From: Saccharopolyspora rhizosphaerae
Lineage (GTDB): Bacteria > Actinomycetota > Actinomycetes > Mycobacteriales > Pseudonocardiaceae
Assembly (NCBI RefSeq): GCF_003931915.1
Contig: NZ_RSAA01000001.1
Location: forward strand, 1 to 64,000
Length of the DNA stretch: 64,000 nucleotides
Direction of reading: 5' to 3'
Numbering within the stretch: the stretch's first letter is position 1; every line of letters starts with the position of its first letter. Of the stretch, positions 45,240 through 54,454 are shown in pieces. The notes beneath the pieces are model-generated. The model was not told the origin of the DNA. It saw only the letters and a list, made by a program, of their open reading frames with translations, and did no database searches. Both the position numbers and the translations under genes were made by a program.

Positions 45240-45422
45240 TCCAGGTCTCAGCTCGCGCCGCCGCAGGCCCTGAGCCGCGGCAACACCCGTGCGAGAGGGC
45301 GGACATGTCGCGCGAGGAGTCCGCCACCCCCGCTCAGATGACACCTGTGGCCGCGTCTTCGGACGCACCAGGCGCGGCGCGAGCCGCTCGGGGTCTGCCA
45401 CCGGCGCAGCTGAGCAGAGCAG
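45240..45422 (-). repeat. Dispersed intergenic repeat, copy G (longer, rearranged)
   Basis: On the minus strand it starts CTGCTCTGCTCAGCTGCGCCGGTGGCAGACCCCGAGCGG, about three bases after the acyl-CoA synthetase stop. It has an extra segment of about 50 bp, then TCTGAGCGGGGGTGGCGGACTCC and CTCAGGGCCTGCGGCGGCGCGAGCTGAGACC. The head seems present twice, so it may be a partly duplicated copy. Confidence 0.75.
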
Positions 45423-45425
45423 TTC

Positions 45426-46982
45426 CTAGTCGCGGAACTCCTTGCGCAAGGTCGTCTTGAGGACCTTGCCGCTGGGGTTGCGGGGGAGCTGTTCGACCAG
45501 GCGGACCTGCCGAGGGCGCTTGTAGCTCGCCAGCCGTGCGCGGCACCAGGTCTCGATCTCCTCCTCGGTCGGCGGGTCCGCGGGGTCGCGCGGTGCGATG
45601 ACGGCCAGCGGCGTCTCGCCCCAGCGCTCGTCCGGGACGCCGATGAGCGCCACCTCGCCGACCTTGGGGTGCCCGGACAGCGCCTCCTCGACCTCGGCGC
45701 AGTAGATGTTCTCGCCACCGGAGATGATCATGTCCTTCTTGCGGTCGACCACGTAGATGTAGCCGTCGGCGTCCTGGCGGACCAGGTCGCCCGAGTGGAA
45801 CCACCCGCCGCGGAAGGCCTCCGCTGTTTCCTCCGGCTTGTTCCAGTACTCCCGCATCACCGTCGGGCCCCGGTAGACGATCTCGCCGACCTCGCCCTGC
45901 GGGACGTCGTTCATCTCGTCGTCGACGATGCGCACCTCGACGTTGATCATCGGCGTGCCCACCGAGCCGATCTTGCGCAGCGCGTCCTCGGCTCGCAGCG
46001 CCGTGGTCACCGGGCTGCACTCGGTCTGTCCGAAGACGGTGCTCAGCTCGGCCTGCGGGAAGGTGTCCATGATCTGGCGCAGCAGGCTCGTCGACGCCGG
46101 CGCCGCGCCCCAGCTGATCCGCCGAAGCGCCGAGAGGTCGTAGTCGCCGATGTCGGGCAGCGAGCAGATCGCCTGCCACTGGGCGGGCACGAAGAAGCAG
46201 CCCGAGATGCGTTCCCGCGCCAGCATCGCCACCGTCTCGCGCGGGTCGAACTGGCCCGACGAGGACAGCACGATCCGGCCACCGCGCAGCAGCGGGCCCA
46301 TCATCCCCGAGACCCCGGCGATGTGGAACAACGGCACTCCCACCAGGTACACCCGGTCGTCCTCGGAGACGCCGTTGTGCACCAGCAGGCTGAAGGTGTG
46401 CATCAGCAGGTTGTGGTGGGTCAGCACCGCGCCCTTCGGGCGACCGGTCGTGCCCGAGGTGTACATGATGAAGGCGGGGGAGGAGAGGTCGACGTCGACC
46501 TCGTCGTGCTCGGGTGAGGCCGCCGCCAGCGCCTGCTCGAACTCCACCGAGTCCGCTCCCGCGTCGCCACCGCCGATGACCAGCGCGAACTTGGTGCCCG
46601 GAGCCTGCTCTCGGGCTTTGGCCACCGCATCGGCCAGGTACGAGTCGGTGATCACCGCGCTCGACCCGCTGTCGTTGAAGTGGTAGGCGATCTCGTCGGC
46701 GACCAGCCGGAAGTTCACCGGCACGCAGATCGCGCCGATCCGCGCACCGGCCACGAAGGCCTCGATGGTTTCCAGGTGGTTCAGGGTCGCGACCGCGAAC
46801 CGGTCGCCCACGCCCAGGCCGCGCTCGCGGAGGGCGTTGGCCAGGCGCGTGACGCGCTCGTCGAACTCGGCGTAGCTGCGGGAGACCTCTCCATGCCGCA
46901 GCGCGATCTCGTCGGGAACCTTGCGGGCATGGCGCGCGAGCTGGTCGCTGATCGTCATGCCGCTGCCGGGCAGAGCGGACAT
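45426..46982 (-). CDS. AMP-forming acyl-CoA synthetase (FadD type)
   Basis: 518 residues of the ANL superfamily. The ATP loop is YTSGTTGRPKGA; GQTE and WFHSGDLVRQDADGYIYVVDRKKDMIISGGENIY are the adenylate and hinge motifs; the catalytic lysine lies in RNPSGKVLKTTLR near the end. It activates a carboxylic acid, probably a medium- or long-chain fatty acid or an aromatic/steroid acid, to its CoA ester. GAGGTG precedes ATG 46982. It is divergent from the MFS gene across about 225 bp, and no other lipid gene adjoins it. Confidence 0.9.
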   Translation of the reverse strand: MSALPGSGMTISDQLARHARKVPDEIALRHGEVSRSYAEFDERVTRLANALRERGLGVGDRFAVATLNHLETIEAFVAGARIGAICVPVNFRLVADEIAYHFNDSGSSAVITDSYLADAVAKAREQAPGTKFALVIGGGDAGADSVEFEQALAAASPEHDEVDVDLSSPAFIMYTSGTTGRPKGAVLTHHNLLMHTFSLLVHNGVSEDDRVYLVGVPLFHIAGVSGMMGPLLRGGRIVLSSSGQFDPRETVAMLARERISGCFFVPAQWQAICSLPDIGDYDLSALRRISWGAAPASTSLLRQIMDTFPQAELSTVFGQTECSPVTTALRAEDALRKIGSVGTPMINVEVRIVDDEMNDVPQGEVGEIVYRGPTVMREYWNKPEETAEAFRGGWFHSGDLVRQDADGYIYVVDRKKDMIISGGENIYCAEVEEALSGHPKVGEVALIGVPDERWGETPLAVIAPRDPADPPTEEEIETWCRARLASYKRPRQVRLVEQLPRNPSGKVLKTTLRKEFRD

Positions 46983-47207
46983 CGTCACCTCGCCGTTGAG
47001 GGGTGCTGGATCCACTCATCCTGCGGCGCGGAATCAGGGTGGTCAAGATGATGATCGTACGCTCGCTAAGTGGACCGGGCGTCACCAACTTCACCCAGCG
47101 CGAGGGGGTTTCGCCGCCGGAGCCGGTTCCGGCGCCGGTGTCCGGCGTGCCAGGCTGGTCCGGCAACCAGTGGTCGAGCCGATGTCGCGATGAGGAGTCA
47201 ACGGAGA

Positions 47208-48452
47208 GTGACCGAACAGGAGCGGCCGTTCGAGCTCAGGACCGTTGCCCTCGCGGCCTTCGGCCCCACCCTGCTCTTCGCCACCGGCGAGGGCGCGATC
47301 CTGCCGATGATCCCGCTCATCGCCGCCCACCAGGGCGCCGGCCTCGGCGCGCTCGGCCTCATCGCGGCCATGATCATGGTCGGTGAGCTCATCGGCGACC
47401 TGCCCAGCGGCGCGCTCGTGCACCGGCTCGGCGAACGCACCGCGATGATCGCCGCCTCGCTGGTCTCGATCGCCGGGCTGCTCGGCTGCTACGCCTCGAC
47501 CAACCCGTGGGTGCTCGGTGCGTGCGTGTTCCTCGTCGGCGTGGCCACCGCCGTCTTCGCCCTGGCCAGGCACGCGTTCATCACCACCAGCGTCCCGCTG
47601 CGCTACCGCGCCCGGGCGCTGAGCGTCCTCGGCGGGCTGTTCCGCGCCGGCTACTTCATCGGACCGTTCGTCTCCTCGCTGGTGCTGGTGCTCAGCCCCG
47701 AGGAGAAGTCGGTGTTCCTCGTCCACGTCGGTTTCGCGGTGGCCACGCTGGTGCTGCTGATGTGCACCCGCGACCTCAGCGGCGCCGACGAACCCGCCCA
47801 CCGCGAAGCCCACCACGGACTGCTGTCCACGATGAGCCGGCACCGAGGAGTGCTGCTGCGGATGGGTTCCTGCGCAGCACTGCTCGGCGGGCTGCGGGCA
47901 TCCCGCAACGTCGTGCTGCCGCTGGTCGCCGTGGCCGCCGGACTGCCCGCCTCGACCACCGCGCTGGTCATCGGCATCGCCGGCGGCGTCGACTTCGCGC
48001 TGTCCTACACATCCGGGCAGATCATGGACCGGTGGGGGCGGTTGTGGGCGGCGGTGCCGTCGATGACCGGGCTGGGCGTCGGACACGCGCTGCTGTTCGT
48101 CGTCACCGACGTGCCCACCTTCGCCGCCGTGGCGTTGCTGCTCGGCCTCGCCAACGGCACCAGCAGCGGCATCCTGATGACCCTCGGCGCCGACCTCGCG
48201 CCGCACCCCGGCCCCGCACCGTTCCTCGGCGCCTGGCGCTTCACGGGCGACTTCGGGCAGGCGGTCGGTCCGCTGATCACCTCCGGCCTCACCGCCCTGG
48301 CCGGTGTAGGGCTCGCCGGGGCCGGCATGGGCGTGCTCGGGTTCCTCGGTGCCGGGCTGCTGGTGCGCTACACGCCCCGCTACGTGCCGCGGCGAACCTC
48401 GGTCGTGGCGGGTGATCGTCAGTCGGCCCACACCACCCGCCCGACGCCGTGA
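47208..48452 (+). CDS. MFS transporter
   Basis: 414 residues, about twelve helices, with the MFS loop GALVHRLGERTAMIAASLVSIAG after helix two and the seventh-helix region GLRASRNVVLPLVAVAAG. It is related to the drug/metabolite exporters of the DHA1 type. GTG 47208 with GAGGAG about ten bases upstream is preferred; ATG 47190 gives six more residues but has a poor ribosome site. Its stop overlaps the GTG of the decayed DUF1524 frame (GTGA), suggesting that the two were once translated together. Substrate unknown. Confidence 0.83.
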   Translation: MTEQERPFELRTVALAAFGPTLLFATGEGAILPMIPLIAAHQGAGLGALGLIAAMIMVGELIGDLPSGALVHRLGERTAMIAASLVSIAGLLGCYASTNPWVLGACVFLVGVATAVFALARHAFITTSVPLRYRARALSVLGGLFRAGYFIGPFVSSLVLVLSPEEKSVFLVHVGFAVATLVLLMCTRDLSGADEPAHREAHHGLLSTMSRHRGVLLRMGSCAALLGGLRASRNVVLPLVAVAAGLPASTTALVIGIAGGVDFALSYTSGQIMDRWGRLWAAVPSMTGLGVGHALLFVVTDVPTFAAVALLLGLANGTSSGILMTLGADLAPHPGPAPFLGAWRFTGDFGQAVGPLITSGLTALAGVGLAGAGMGVLGFLGAGLLVRYTPRYVPRRTSVVAGDRQSAHTTRPTP

Positions 48453-49167
48453 TCGCCGTGGTCGAATCGGCCGAACGCGGTGTCGAGGAGGGGAAGTCGG
48501 GTGTCGGTCACCAGGCAACCGGTGTGGATGGCGGTCTCGCCGTGATCTTGCTCGGCGGGGTGGGGCTCGTGTTCGAGTCGGGTCTGCTCGAGGACGCAGG
48601 GTTGCTCGACTCGGAAGTCAGCGCCGACACCGGCCCGGCCGACGACCAGCTCGCGCAGCTCGAGGTCGCACCGGCGGGGTCGATGACCGGATGCTCGGGG
48701 GAGAGGTTCAAGCACTGGACCCCGCAGCTGTCCGCCGGGAAGAACTGCAGCACGCGCGAAGCCGTGCTGGCCCGCGACGGCGCGGGCATCAGGTCCAACG
48801 ACGCGTGCGAGGTCACCGCCGGGTCGTGGACCAGCGTCTACACCGGCGAGCGGATCAGCAGTGCCGAGGACGTCGACGTCGACCTCGCGGTCCCGCTGGC
48901 CAACGCCTGGCGCAGCGGCGCGCACGCGTGGGACGATGCGAAGCGCCAGCAGTTCGCCAACGACGTGAGCCTGCCGCAGCTGGTGGCGGTGGACTCCCGC
49001 TCCAACCGCAGCGAGAGCGACCAGGACCCGTCGAGCTGGAAGCCCGCCTCCCAAGCCCAGTGGTGCAGCTACTCCACCGACTGGACCACCGTGAAGAGCA
49101 GTGACGACCTGAGCGTCACCGCCGCCGAGAAGCAGGCCCTGGCGGACATGCTCACCCCTGCGGCTGA
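48449..49167 (+). pseudogene. Decayed HNH nuclease of the DUF1524 family
   Basis: The frame has the family blocks AGSMTGCSGERFKHW, NCSTREAVLARDG, SGSWTSVYTGERIS-like AGSWTSVYTG, PLANAWRSGAHAWDDAKRQQFANDVSLPQLVAVDSRSN, SDQDPSSWKP and TAAEKQALADML. In active members the catalytic histidine is in VDIDHVVPLA; here it reads VDVDLAVPLA, so the histidine is lost. The family ends in a CysGly stop, which exists in another frame (TGCGGCTGA ending 49167); one missing base after ATG CTC ACC explains it. As read, the frame runs on to 49555, antisense to the next gene. No good signal peptide is visible. Probably nonfunctional. Confidence 0.75.
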
Positions 49168-49287
49168 ACCTCCGGGTCCAGCTGGACGAGCGGCCCCGGC
49201 TCGGTGGCGCCCGCCGGGGATCGGGAGGGTCGAGCTGAGACCTCCCGATCACCAACGGTTGAGCACTGCCGACACAGCCCGGGAGCG

Positions 49288-49329
49288 CCGCGTGGTGGGG
49301 AGTTCCAGTCGGAACTCCCCACCACGCGG
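49288..49329. terminator. Perfect 19-bp hairpin, bidirectional terminator
   Basis: Arms 49288-49306 and 49311-49329 are perfectly complementary over 19 bases around the loop AGTC. The right arm touches the stop codon of the TAXI gene at 49330. It can end transcripts from both directions. Confidence 0.92.
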
Positions 49330-50310
49330 TCAGCCGGTGAGGGCCTGCTGGGCGCCCGGGTGCAGCGGCACCGGGTCGGTCTTGGTCGCCTCGTCGCGGT
49401 TGATCTGCTTGGCCGAGGGGTGCACGGCCTCCAGGTCGGCCTTCTTGTCGAAGAGCAGCTTCGTCACCGCGCACGCGTTGTTGGCCGGGAAGTCGTCCCG
49501 CACCACCAGCAGGTTCGGCACCTGCACCGTCGGCACGTCAGCCGGCAGACCGTAGGTCGCCGCCGGGATCGTGCCCTGCTCGTAGACGGAGCTGATCTTG
49601 TTCAGCTCCGGCAGCTGCGGGGTGATGTCGATGAACTTCACCGCACCGCCCAGCGTCGTGGTCAGGTCCGTGATCTGCGGGGTCGGCAGACCTCCCGACC
49701 AGAACAGGCCGTCGATCGTGCCCGACTTCATCCCGTCCACCGACTTGCCCAGCGCCAGCCGCTGAGCCTGGATGTCGGTGTTGGGGTCCAGCCCCGCCGA
49801 CTGCAGCAACCGGTTCGCGATGACCTCGGTGCCCGACTTCGGCGAGCCCGTCGAGATCCGCTTGCCACGCATGTCCGCGATGCTGTTGATGCCCGAATCG
49901 GCCTTGACCACCACGTGCGTGGAGTTCGGGTAGATGCGGCTCAGCGCCTGGATCGACTGCTTCTCACCGTCGAAGGCCTCCTTGCCGGCCACCGCGTCGG
50001 CAGCCGTGTCGGCCAGGGTGAAGGCGATGTCGTAGTCCCCGGCGACCAGCTGTTGGATGTTCTGCACCGAGGCACCCGTTTCGGCCGCCGTGGCGCGCAA
50101 CCCGGTGTTCTGGCTGACCACCTGCGCCAAACCGCCGCCGAGCACGTAGTAGACACCACCGGTGTTGCCCGTGGCGATGGTCAACCGCCCGTCACCGGCC
50201 TCGCAGGACGCGGCCTGCTCGGCAGGCACCTCCTGCACCTGCTTGCCGCCGCAGCCGGTGAGCACCAGCGCCGCGGCGGCCGCGGTCGCCAGCAATGCCT
50301 TAATCCGCAT
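49330..50310 (-). CDS. TAXI-family TRAP transporter solute-binding lipoprotein
   Basis: 326 residues. A lipoprotein signal with lipobox LTGC (about residues 16-20) is followed by the TAXI domain: LTIATGNTGGVYYVLGGGLAQVV, the NIQQLVAGDYDIAFTLADTA loop, RGKRISTGSPKSGTEVIANRLLQ and the C-terminal PNLLVVRDDFPANNACAVTKLLFDK. It captures an organic acid or amino acid (glutamate-like ligands are known) outside the membrane and hands it to the fused permease encoded upstream in the same operon. The two genes overlap by 11 bases. Confidence 0.92.
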   Translation of the reverse strand: MRIKALLATAAAAALVLTGCGGKQVQEVPAEQAASCEAGDGRLTIATGNTGGVYYVLGGGLAQVVSQNTGLRATAAETGASVQNIQQLVAGDYDIAFTLADTAADAVAGKEAFDGEKQSIQALSRIYPNSTHVVVKADSGINSIADMRGKRISTGSPKSGTEVIANRLLQSAGLDPNTDIQAQRLALGKSVDGMKSGTIDGLFWSGGLPTPQITDLTTTLGGAVKFIDITPQLPELNKISSVYEQGTIPAATYGLPADVPTVQVPNLLVVRDDFPANNACAVTKLLFDKKADLEAVHPSAKQINRDEATKTDPVPLHPGAQQALTG

Positions 50311-52366
50311 CAGTGAGTTCCTCCTTGAACTGTGCCTTGCGGCGGAACATCAGCTGGGCGGCCACGCCCAGCACGCAGAAGCCGAGCCCCACGGCCACCA
50401 CCGGGGGCTCGAGGTAGAGCAGGCACAGCGCGCCGGGTGCGAACAGCACCCGCACCGGCGTCGACACCGGGCCGAAGAACCAACCACCGGTGACCACGCT
50501 CAACGCACCCACCGCGATGACCGAGGCCGCCAGGACCCACACCACCGTCAGCGCGTCGGTCTGCAGCAGCAGGGCGGCACCGTTGTCGGTCAGCACGAAC
50601 GCGATCGGCACCAGGAACGCCGGGAGCGTGTACTTCCAGGCCTGCATCATCGTGCTGATCACCCGGCCGCCGGTGATGGCCGCAGCTGCCACCGCCGCCA
50701 GCGCCGTCGGCGGGGTGACCTCGGAGAGAACCGCGTAGTAGAAGATGAACATCGCCCGCTCGGCGTCGGCCACACCGAGCTCGCCCAGCGCTGGTCCGAT
50801 GACCACCCAGGCGATGATGAACGACGCGGTCACCGGCACCGCCAAGCCGAGCACGCCGACGGCCAGCGCCGAGAACACCACCGTGAGCACCAGGACCGCG
50901 GTCGGGTCCTGCGAGATCGCGCTGGCGGCCTGCACCAGCGCGTCGGCCAGCTCCTGGCCCAACCCGGTCTTGGTGATCGTCGAGGTGATGATCCCCGCCG
51001 CCGCGCACACCGCGATGACCGGGAGAGCCCCGCGCACACCGATCGACAGCGCGTCCACCATGCTGCGCGCCCAGCCCAGCACCGCCTGGCCCGGTCCGTC
51101 GGTGGACCGCACGAGGCTGGAGACCAGCGAGAACAGCGCCGCCACGCCCGTGGCGTAGACGACGGCGGCGAACGGCGGGATGTTCATCGCCAGGAACACC
51201 ACGATGATCGCCAGCGAGAGGAAGTGATAACCGCCCCGCAGCAACAACTTCCAGGCGCTGCCGTGCTCGAGGTCCACCGCCTTGGCGCCGAAGCGCCGTG
51301 CGTCGGCCTCCACCGAGAACACGATGCCCAGGTAGTACAGCAGCGTCGGCACGCACGCCCAGATCAGCACCGTCAGGTACGAGGTCTGCAGGTACTCGGC
51401 GATGATGAACGCCGCCGCGCCCAACGTCGGCGGCGACAGGATCGCCCCGATGCCCGAGGCCGCCAGCAGGCCACCGGCGTTCTCCTGCGGATACCCCGCG
51501 CGCCGCAGGATCGGCCAGGTGATGGAACCCAGGCTCACCGCCGTCGCCGTGCCGGAACCGGAGACCGTGCCCAGCAGGAAACCCGACAGCACCGCGGTGC
51601 GCCCCGGCGCGGTGCGCGAGCGCTTGAACGCGGCGAAGGAGAAGTCCACGAAGAACTGTCCGGCACCGGAGGCCGACAGAACTGCTCCGTAGAGCGTGAA
51701 CAGCACGATGTAGCTGGCCGCGACGTCCAGGGGAGTGCCGTAGAACCCGCTGGCGTCGTTGTAGAGCGCGTTGATGATCTGGCTGAAGTCCACTCCGGCG
51801 TGCGAGATTCCCCAGTTCTGGGGCAGGAAACCGCCGTAGTAGGCGAAAGCGACGAAGGCCAGGCAGATCACCGGGAGGATCCAGCCGGTGGTGCGCCGGG
51901 TCGCCTCCAGCACCAGCAACAACAGCAACGCCCCGGCCACGATGTCCAGGGTGGACAGGCTTCCCTGCCGGTCGAGGAACGCGTCGAAACCGCCCGAGGC
52001 GAACGGCAGCACCGGGTAGAAGCCCACCAGCAGCGTCAACGCCGAGAGCACCCAGTCGTACCAGGCGGGATCGTCGCGCCCACCGGATCCACGCCTGCCG
52101 CCGGGGCGGTAGCACAGGAACACCAGCGGCAGCGTGCATCCCAGGAAGATGACCAGGTAGAACTGGTTGCCCTTGGTCAGCGGGAAGAAGACCTGCCGCA
52201 GCACCAGCAGCGCGACCGCGAGGGCCACCAGGTACACCAGCACGTCCGGCCCGCGGGAGAGCCGGCGCGCCGGCTTCTCCTCGTCGTGCGCCGCAACGAT
52301 GTCACCGGCTTCGGTGGTGGTCTCGTCGGGAAGTCGTTCGCGCTCAGGCCGCGTCGCCCGGCTCAT
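50300..52366 (-). CDS. TRAP transporter fused permease (DctQM type)
   Basis: 688 residues with many membrane helices. The small DctQ-like part lies at the N-terminus (about 40-200) and the large DctM part after it, with GTVSGSGTATAVSLGSITWPIL (the substrate/sodium site loop) and FIIAWVVIGPALGELG and the repeated SxSGSG pattern. TAXI-type transporters use such fused permeases and move substrate with sodium. The first about 38 residues are hydrophilic and cytoplasmic. ATG 52366 is in front of the operon, which reads permease then binding protein. Confidence 0.92.
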   Translation of the reverse strand: MSRATRPERERLPDETTTEAGDIVAAHDEEKPARRLSRGPDVLVYLVALAVALLVLRQVFFPLTKGNQFYLVIFLGCTLPLVFLCYRPGGRRGSGGRDDPAWYDWVLSALTLLVGFYPVLPFASGGFDAFLDRQGSLSTLDIVAGALLLLLVLEATRRTTGWILPVICLAFVAFAYYGGFLPQNWGISHAGVDFSQIINALYNDASGFYGTPLDVAASYIVLFTLYGAVLSASGAGQFFVDFSFAAFKRSRTAPGRTAVLSGFLLGTVSGSGTATAVSLGSITWPILRRAGYPQENAGGLLAASGIGAILSPPTLGAAAFIIAEYLQTSYLTVLIWACVPTLLYYLGIVFSVEADARRFGAKAVDLEHGSAWKLLLRGGYHFLSLAIIVVFLAMNIPPFAAVVYATGVAALFSLVSSLVRSTDGPGQAVLGWARSMVDALSIGVRGALPVIAVCAAAGIITSTITKTGLGQELADALVQAASAISQDPTAVLVLTVVFSALAVGVLGLAVPVTASFIIAWVVIGPALGELGVADAERAMFIFYYAVLSEVTPPTALAAVAAAAITGGRVISTMMQAWKYTLPAFLVPIAFVLTDNGAALLLQTDALTVVWVLAASVIAVGALSVVTGGWFFGPVSTPVRVLFAPGALCLLYLEPPVVAVGLGFCVLGVAAQLMFRRKAQFKEELTDAD

Positions 52367-52520
52367 GCTTCGCCCTTTCGGCCCGTTTTCTCATGTCGGG
52401 AGCGACCGAGGTCACGTCCCAGGGGCAACAGGATGCGGGGGCGAACCGGTGATGTCCATAGTCCGACTCGCCCGGTTCGCATGCGCTACGCAACCGTGAT
52501 GGGACTCCTATGCTGACCGC

Positions 52521-53141
52521 ATGGCGAAGTACTTCGACGTGCATCCGGACAACCCGCAGCCGCGCTCGATCGGCCAGGTGGTGGAGATCCTCCGGGACGG
52601 CGGACTGATCGCCTACCCCACGGACTCGTGCTTCGCCCTCGGCGCGCAGCTGGGCAACAAGGAGGGCATGGACCGGATCCGTTCGATCCGCCACCTCGAC
52701 GACCGGCACCACTTCACGCTGGTCTGCGAGAGCTTCGCGCAGCTCGGCCACTTCGTGATCATCAACAACGCGGTGTTCCGCGCGATCAAGGCCTCCACGC
52801 CGGGCAGCTACACCTTCATCCTCCCCGCCACCAAGGAGGTCCCGCGCCGGCTGCTGCACCCCAAGAAGAAGACCGTCGGCGTGCGCATCCCCGCCCACAA
52901 CGTCGCCCAGGCGCTGCTGCGGGAGTTGGGGGAACCGATCCTGTCGAGCACCCTGCTGCTGCCCGGCGAGGAGGAGCCGATGACGCAGGGCTGGCAGATC
53001 AAGGACGAGCTCGACCACGTCCTCGACGCGGTCATCGACTCCGGCGACTGCGGCGTGGAACCGACCACCGTCATCGACTTCTCCACCGACGAACCCGAGG
53101 TCGTCCGCGTCGGAGCAGGGGATCCGTCCCGCTTCCAGTGA
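52521..53141 (+). CDS. YciO-like Sua5/YrdC-domain protein
   Basis: 206 residues with the YrdC fold: EILRDGGLIAYPTDSCFALGAQ at the N-terminus, RIRSIRHLDDRHHFTLVC with the basic ATP/tRNA surface, PGSYTFILPATKEVPRRLLHPKKKTVGVRIPAH and ILSSTLLLPGE. It is closer to E. coli YciO than to the essential TsaC, so a role in the threonylcarbamoyl-adenosine tRNA modification is possible but not proven; YciO acts very weakly in that reaction. ATG 52521 lies 155 bp from the divergent TRAP operon. Confidence 0.87.
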   Translation: MAKYFDVHPDNPQPRSIGQVVEILRDGGLIAYPTDSCFALGAQLGNKEGMDRIRSIRHLDDRHHFTLVCESFAQLGHFVIINNAVFRAIKASTPGSYTFILPATKEVPRRLLHPKKKTVGVRIPAHNVAQALLRELGEPILSSTLLLPGEEEPMTQGWQIKDELDHVLDAVIDSGDCGVEPTTVIDFSTDEPEVVRVGAGDPSRFQ

Positions 53142-53760
53142 TCGGCGCGCGCCGCCGCGGAGCCCGCAGGGACCGGTAGGTCTCGGCCCTCGGCCGTGGT
53201 GGTCCTCCAGCTCGCCGAGGTGGTCGAGGCGTCGGCGTCGTGATCGTCAGGCGCGCCGGGGCTCGGTGGTCGAGGTCGGTAGCGGTCTCGCGAACCAGGG
53301 GAGAGGTCGCCCGCCTTGGCCGGCTCCCCCCGTCGGTTCCGTGGTGCCCGCCGGAGTGGTTTCGGGACTGGCCGGACGTGGAAGCCCGGTCCCCGGGCAG
53401 GTTGTGGACCGTGTGCGCTCTGCTCCGGACCGTGAATCCGTCTCACCGGGAGTCGAGGTGTGGACAAGATCCACCGGCTTGTGGAACCAGCTCGTCCTGA
53501 TCTTCAGCAGGCCGCGGAGAAATGTGACGCCGGTCACCACGAACCAGGGCGACAGTTGCAGACGTGTCCACGAGGGACCGTGTAGTGTTCGTGGTGGTCG
53601 TATTTTTCTGGGGTCGTGTTCGCGCACACTCGCAGGATGGTGATGCGAGCGTGCTGCTTTCTGGTTGTAGCTGGACAAGTCGCCGTTCGATCCGCGACCC
53701 AGGTCGTCACGCAGTGTGACGGGCTGATGTAGTACCGGCTCCCAGAAGGAGAGAGCAAGC
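53142..53760 (+). other. 619-bp non-coding region upstream of cspA with CRP-like site and leader hairpin
   Basis: No reading frame here looks like a gene. TGTGA (53523-53527), six bases, TCACC (53534-53538) is a near-consensus site for actinobacterial CRP/GlxR-type regulators. CGTCAC (53705-53710) pairs with GTGACG (53716-53721) in the probable cspA leader. GC content falls in the last 200 bases, as expected for a promoter and a long cold-shock leader. Confidence 0.5.
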
Positions 53761-53964
53761 ATGGCACAGGGAACCGTGAAGTGGTTCAACTCGGAAAAGG
53801 GCTTCGGCTTCATCGCCCCGGACGACGGTGGCCCGGACGTCTTCGTCCACTACTCGGCCATCGACGCCCGCGGTTTCCGCAGCCTCGATGAGGACCAGAA
53901 GGTGAGCTACGAGGTCAGCCAGGGCCCGAAGGGCCCGCAGGCGGCCGACGTCCGCGTCATCTGA
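53761..53964 (+). CDS. cspA: Cold shock protein
   Basis: 67 residues, the standard length. RNP1 (KGFGFIAP) and RNP2 (VFVHYSAI) RNA-binding motifs, with [17 protein letters not shown] at the start. It binds single-stranded RNA and melts structure, mostly in cold or growth transitions. AGAAGGAGAG precedes ATG 53761. It is separated from its neighbours by long non-coding stretches and ends before two terminators. Cold control through the leader is typical of the family. Confidence 0.95.
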   Translation: MAQGTVKWFNSEKGFGFIAPDDGGPDVFVHYSAIDARGFRSLDEDQKVSYEVSQGPKGPQAADVRVI

Positions 53965-53986
53965 ACACGGCGTCTCACACAACACC

Positions 53987-54083
53987 GGAACGACCTGCCC
54001 GCTGAGGTAGGTCGTTCCACTTCGAAGAGCCGGTCACACGGCCCGCCGACGGGGAACCCCGCACTGATCACCAGTGCGGGGTT
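53987..54083 (+). terminator. Two successive terminator hairpins after cspA
   Basis: GGAACGACCT (53987-53996) pairs with AGGTCGTTCC (54009-54018). AACCCCGCACTG (54055-54066) pairs perfectly with CAGTGCGGGGTT (54072-54083), followed by CTTCG. Either could stop the cspA transcript, and two in series suggest that a strongly expressed gene is being insulated. Confidence 0.85.
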
Positions 54084-54454
54084 CTTCGCGTTCCAGGCGA
54101 CCCCGCGACGCGCCGGCCCGCACCGGCGGGCAGTGACCAGCACGTACACCGAGGTCCGCCACCTGGAGCCATTCCCGGTGTGGACCAGACCGCCGATCGC
54201 TCACGCGTGCTGCGATGCGACCCCACGCCGCAGCCACCGCCGGCAGCCCCCGCGCACAGCGACGGACTCCTGACCGTCACCGATGACCAGTCGGAGTCGT
54301 TGCGCCGCAGCGGGTCCGCGACCCACGCCGCGGACACGAGACGTCCTCTCAACCCCAGCTGCTCCTCCACGTCGGCGGTCGAACTGGGGGTGTCCCGCCA
54401 GGTCGGAGCGCGGGCCGCTCAGGGCACCACGCCCGGAGGTCCACCAGCACGCGA
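54084..54454. other. 371-bp region without a gene
   Basis: No convincing frame. The stretch GGCCGCTCAGGGCACCACGCC at about 54412-54432, ending some 23 bases from the stop of the gene at 54455, resembles the head of the dispersed repeat in the sense direction of that gene. It may be a degenerate eighth copy. Nothing else is recognisable. Confidence 0.35.

Noticed and set aside
50162-52516. 784-residue plus-strand frame opposite the TRAP permease
   Set aside because: No recognisable domain, Arg/His/Gln-rich; the opposite strand encodes a clear fused TRAP permease with overlapping partner gene.
54068-54370. 100-residue minus-strand frame after cspA
   Set aside because: It overlaps terminator sequence and shows no domain, ribosome site or codon bias of a real gene.
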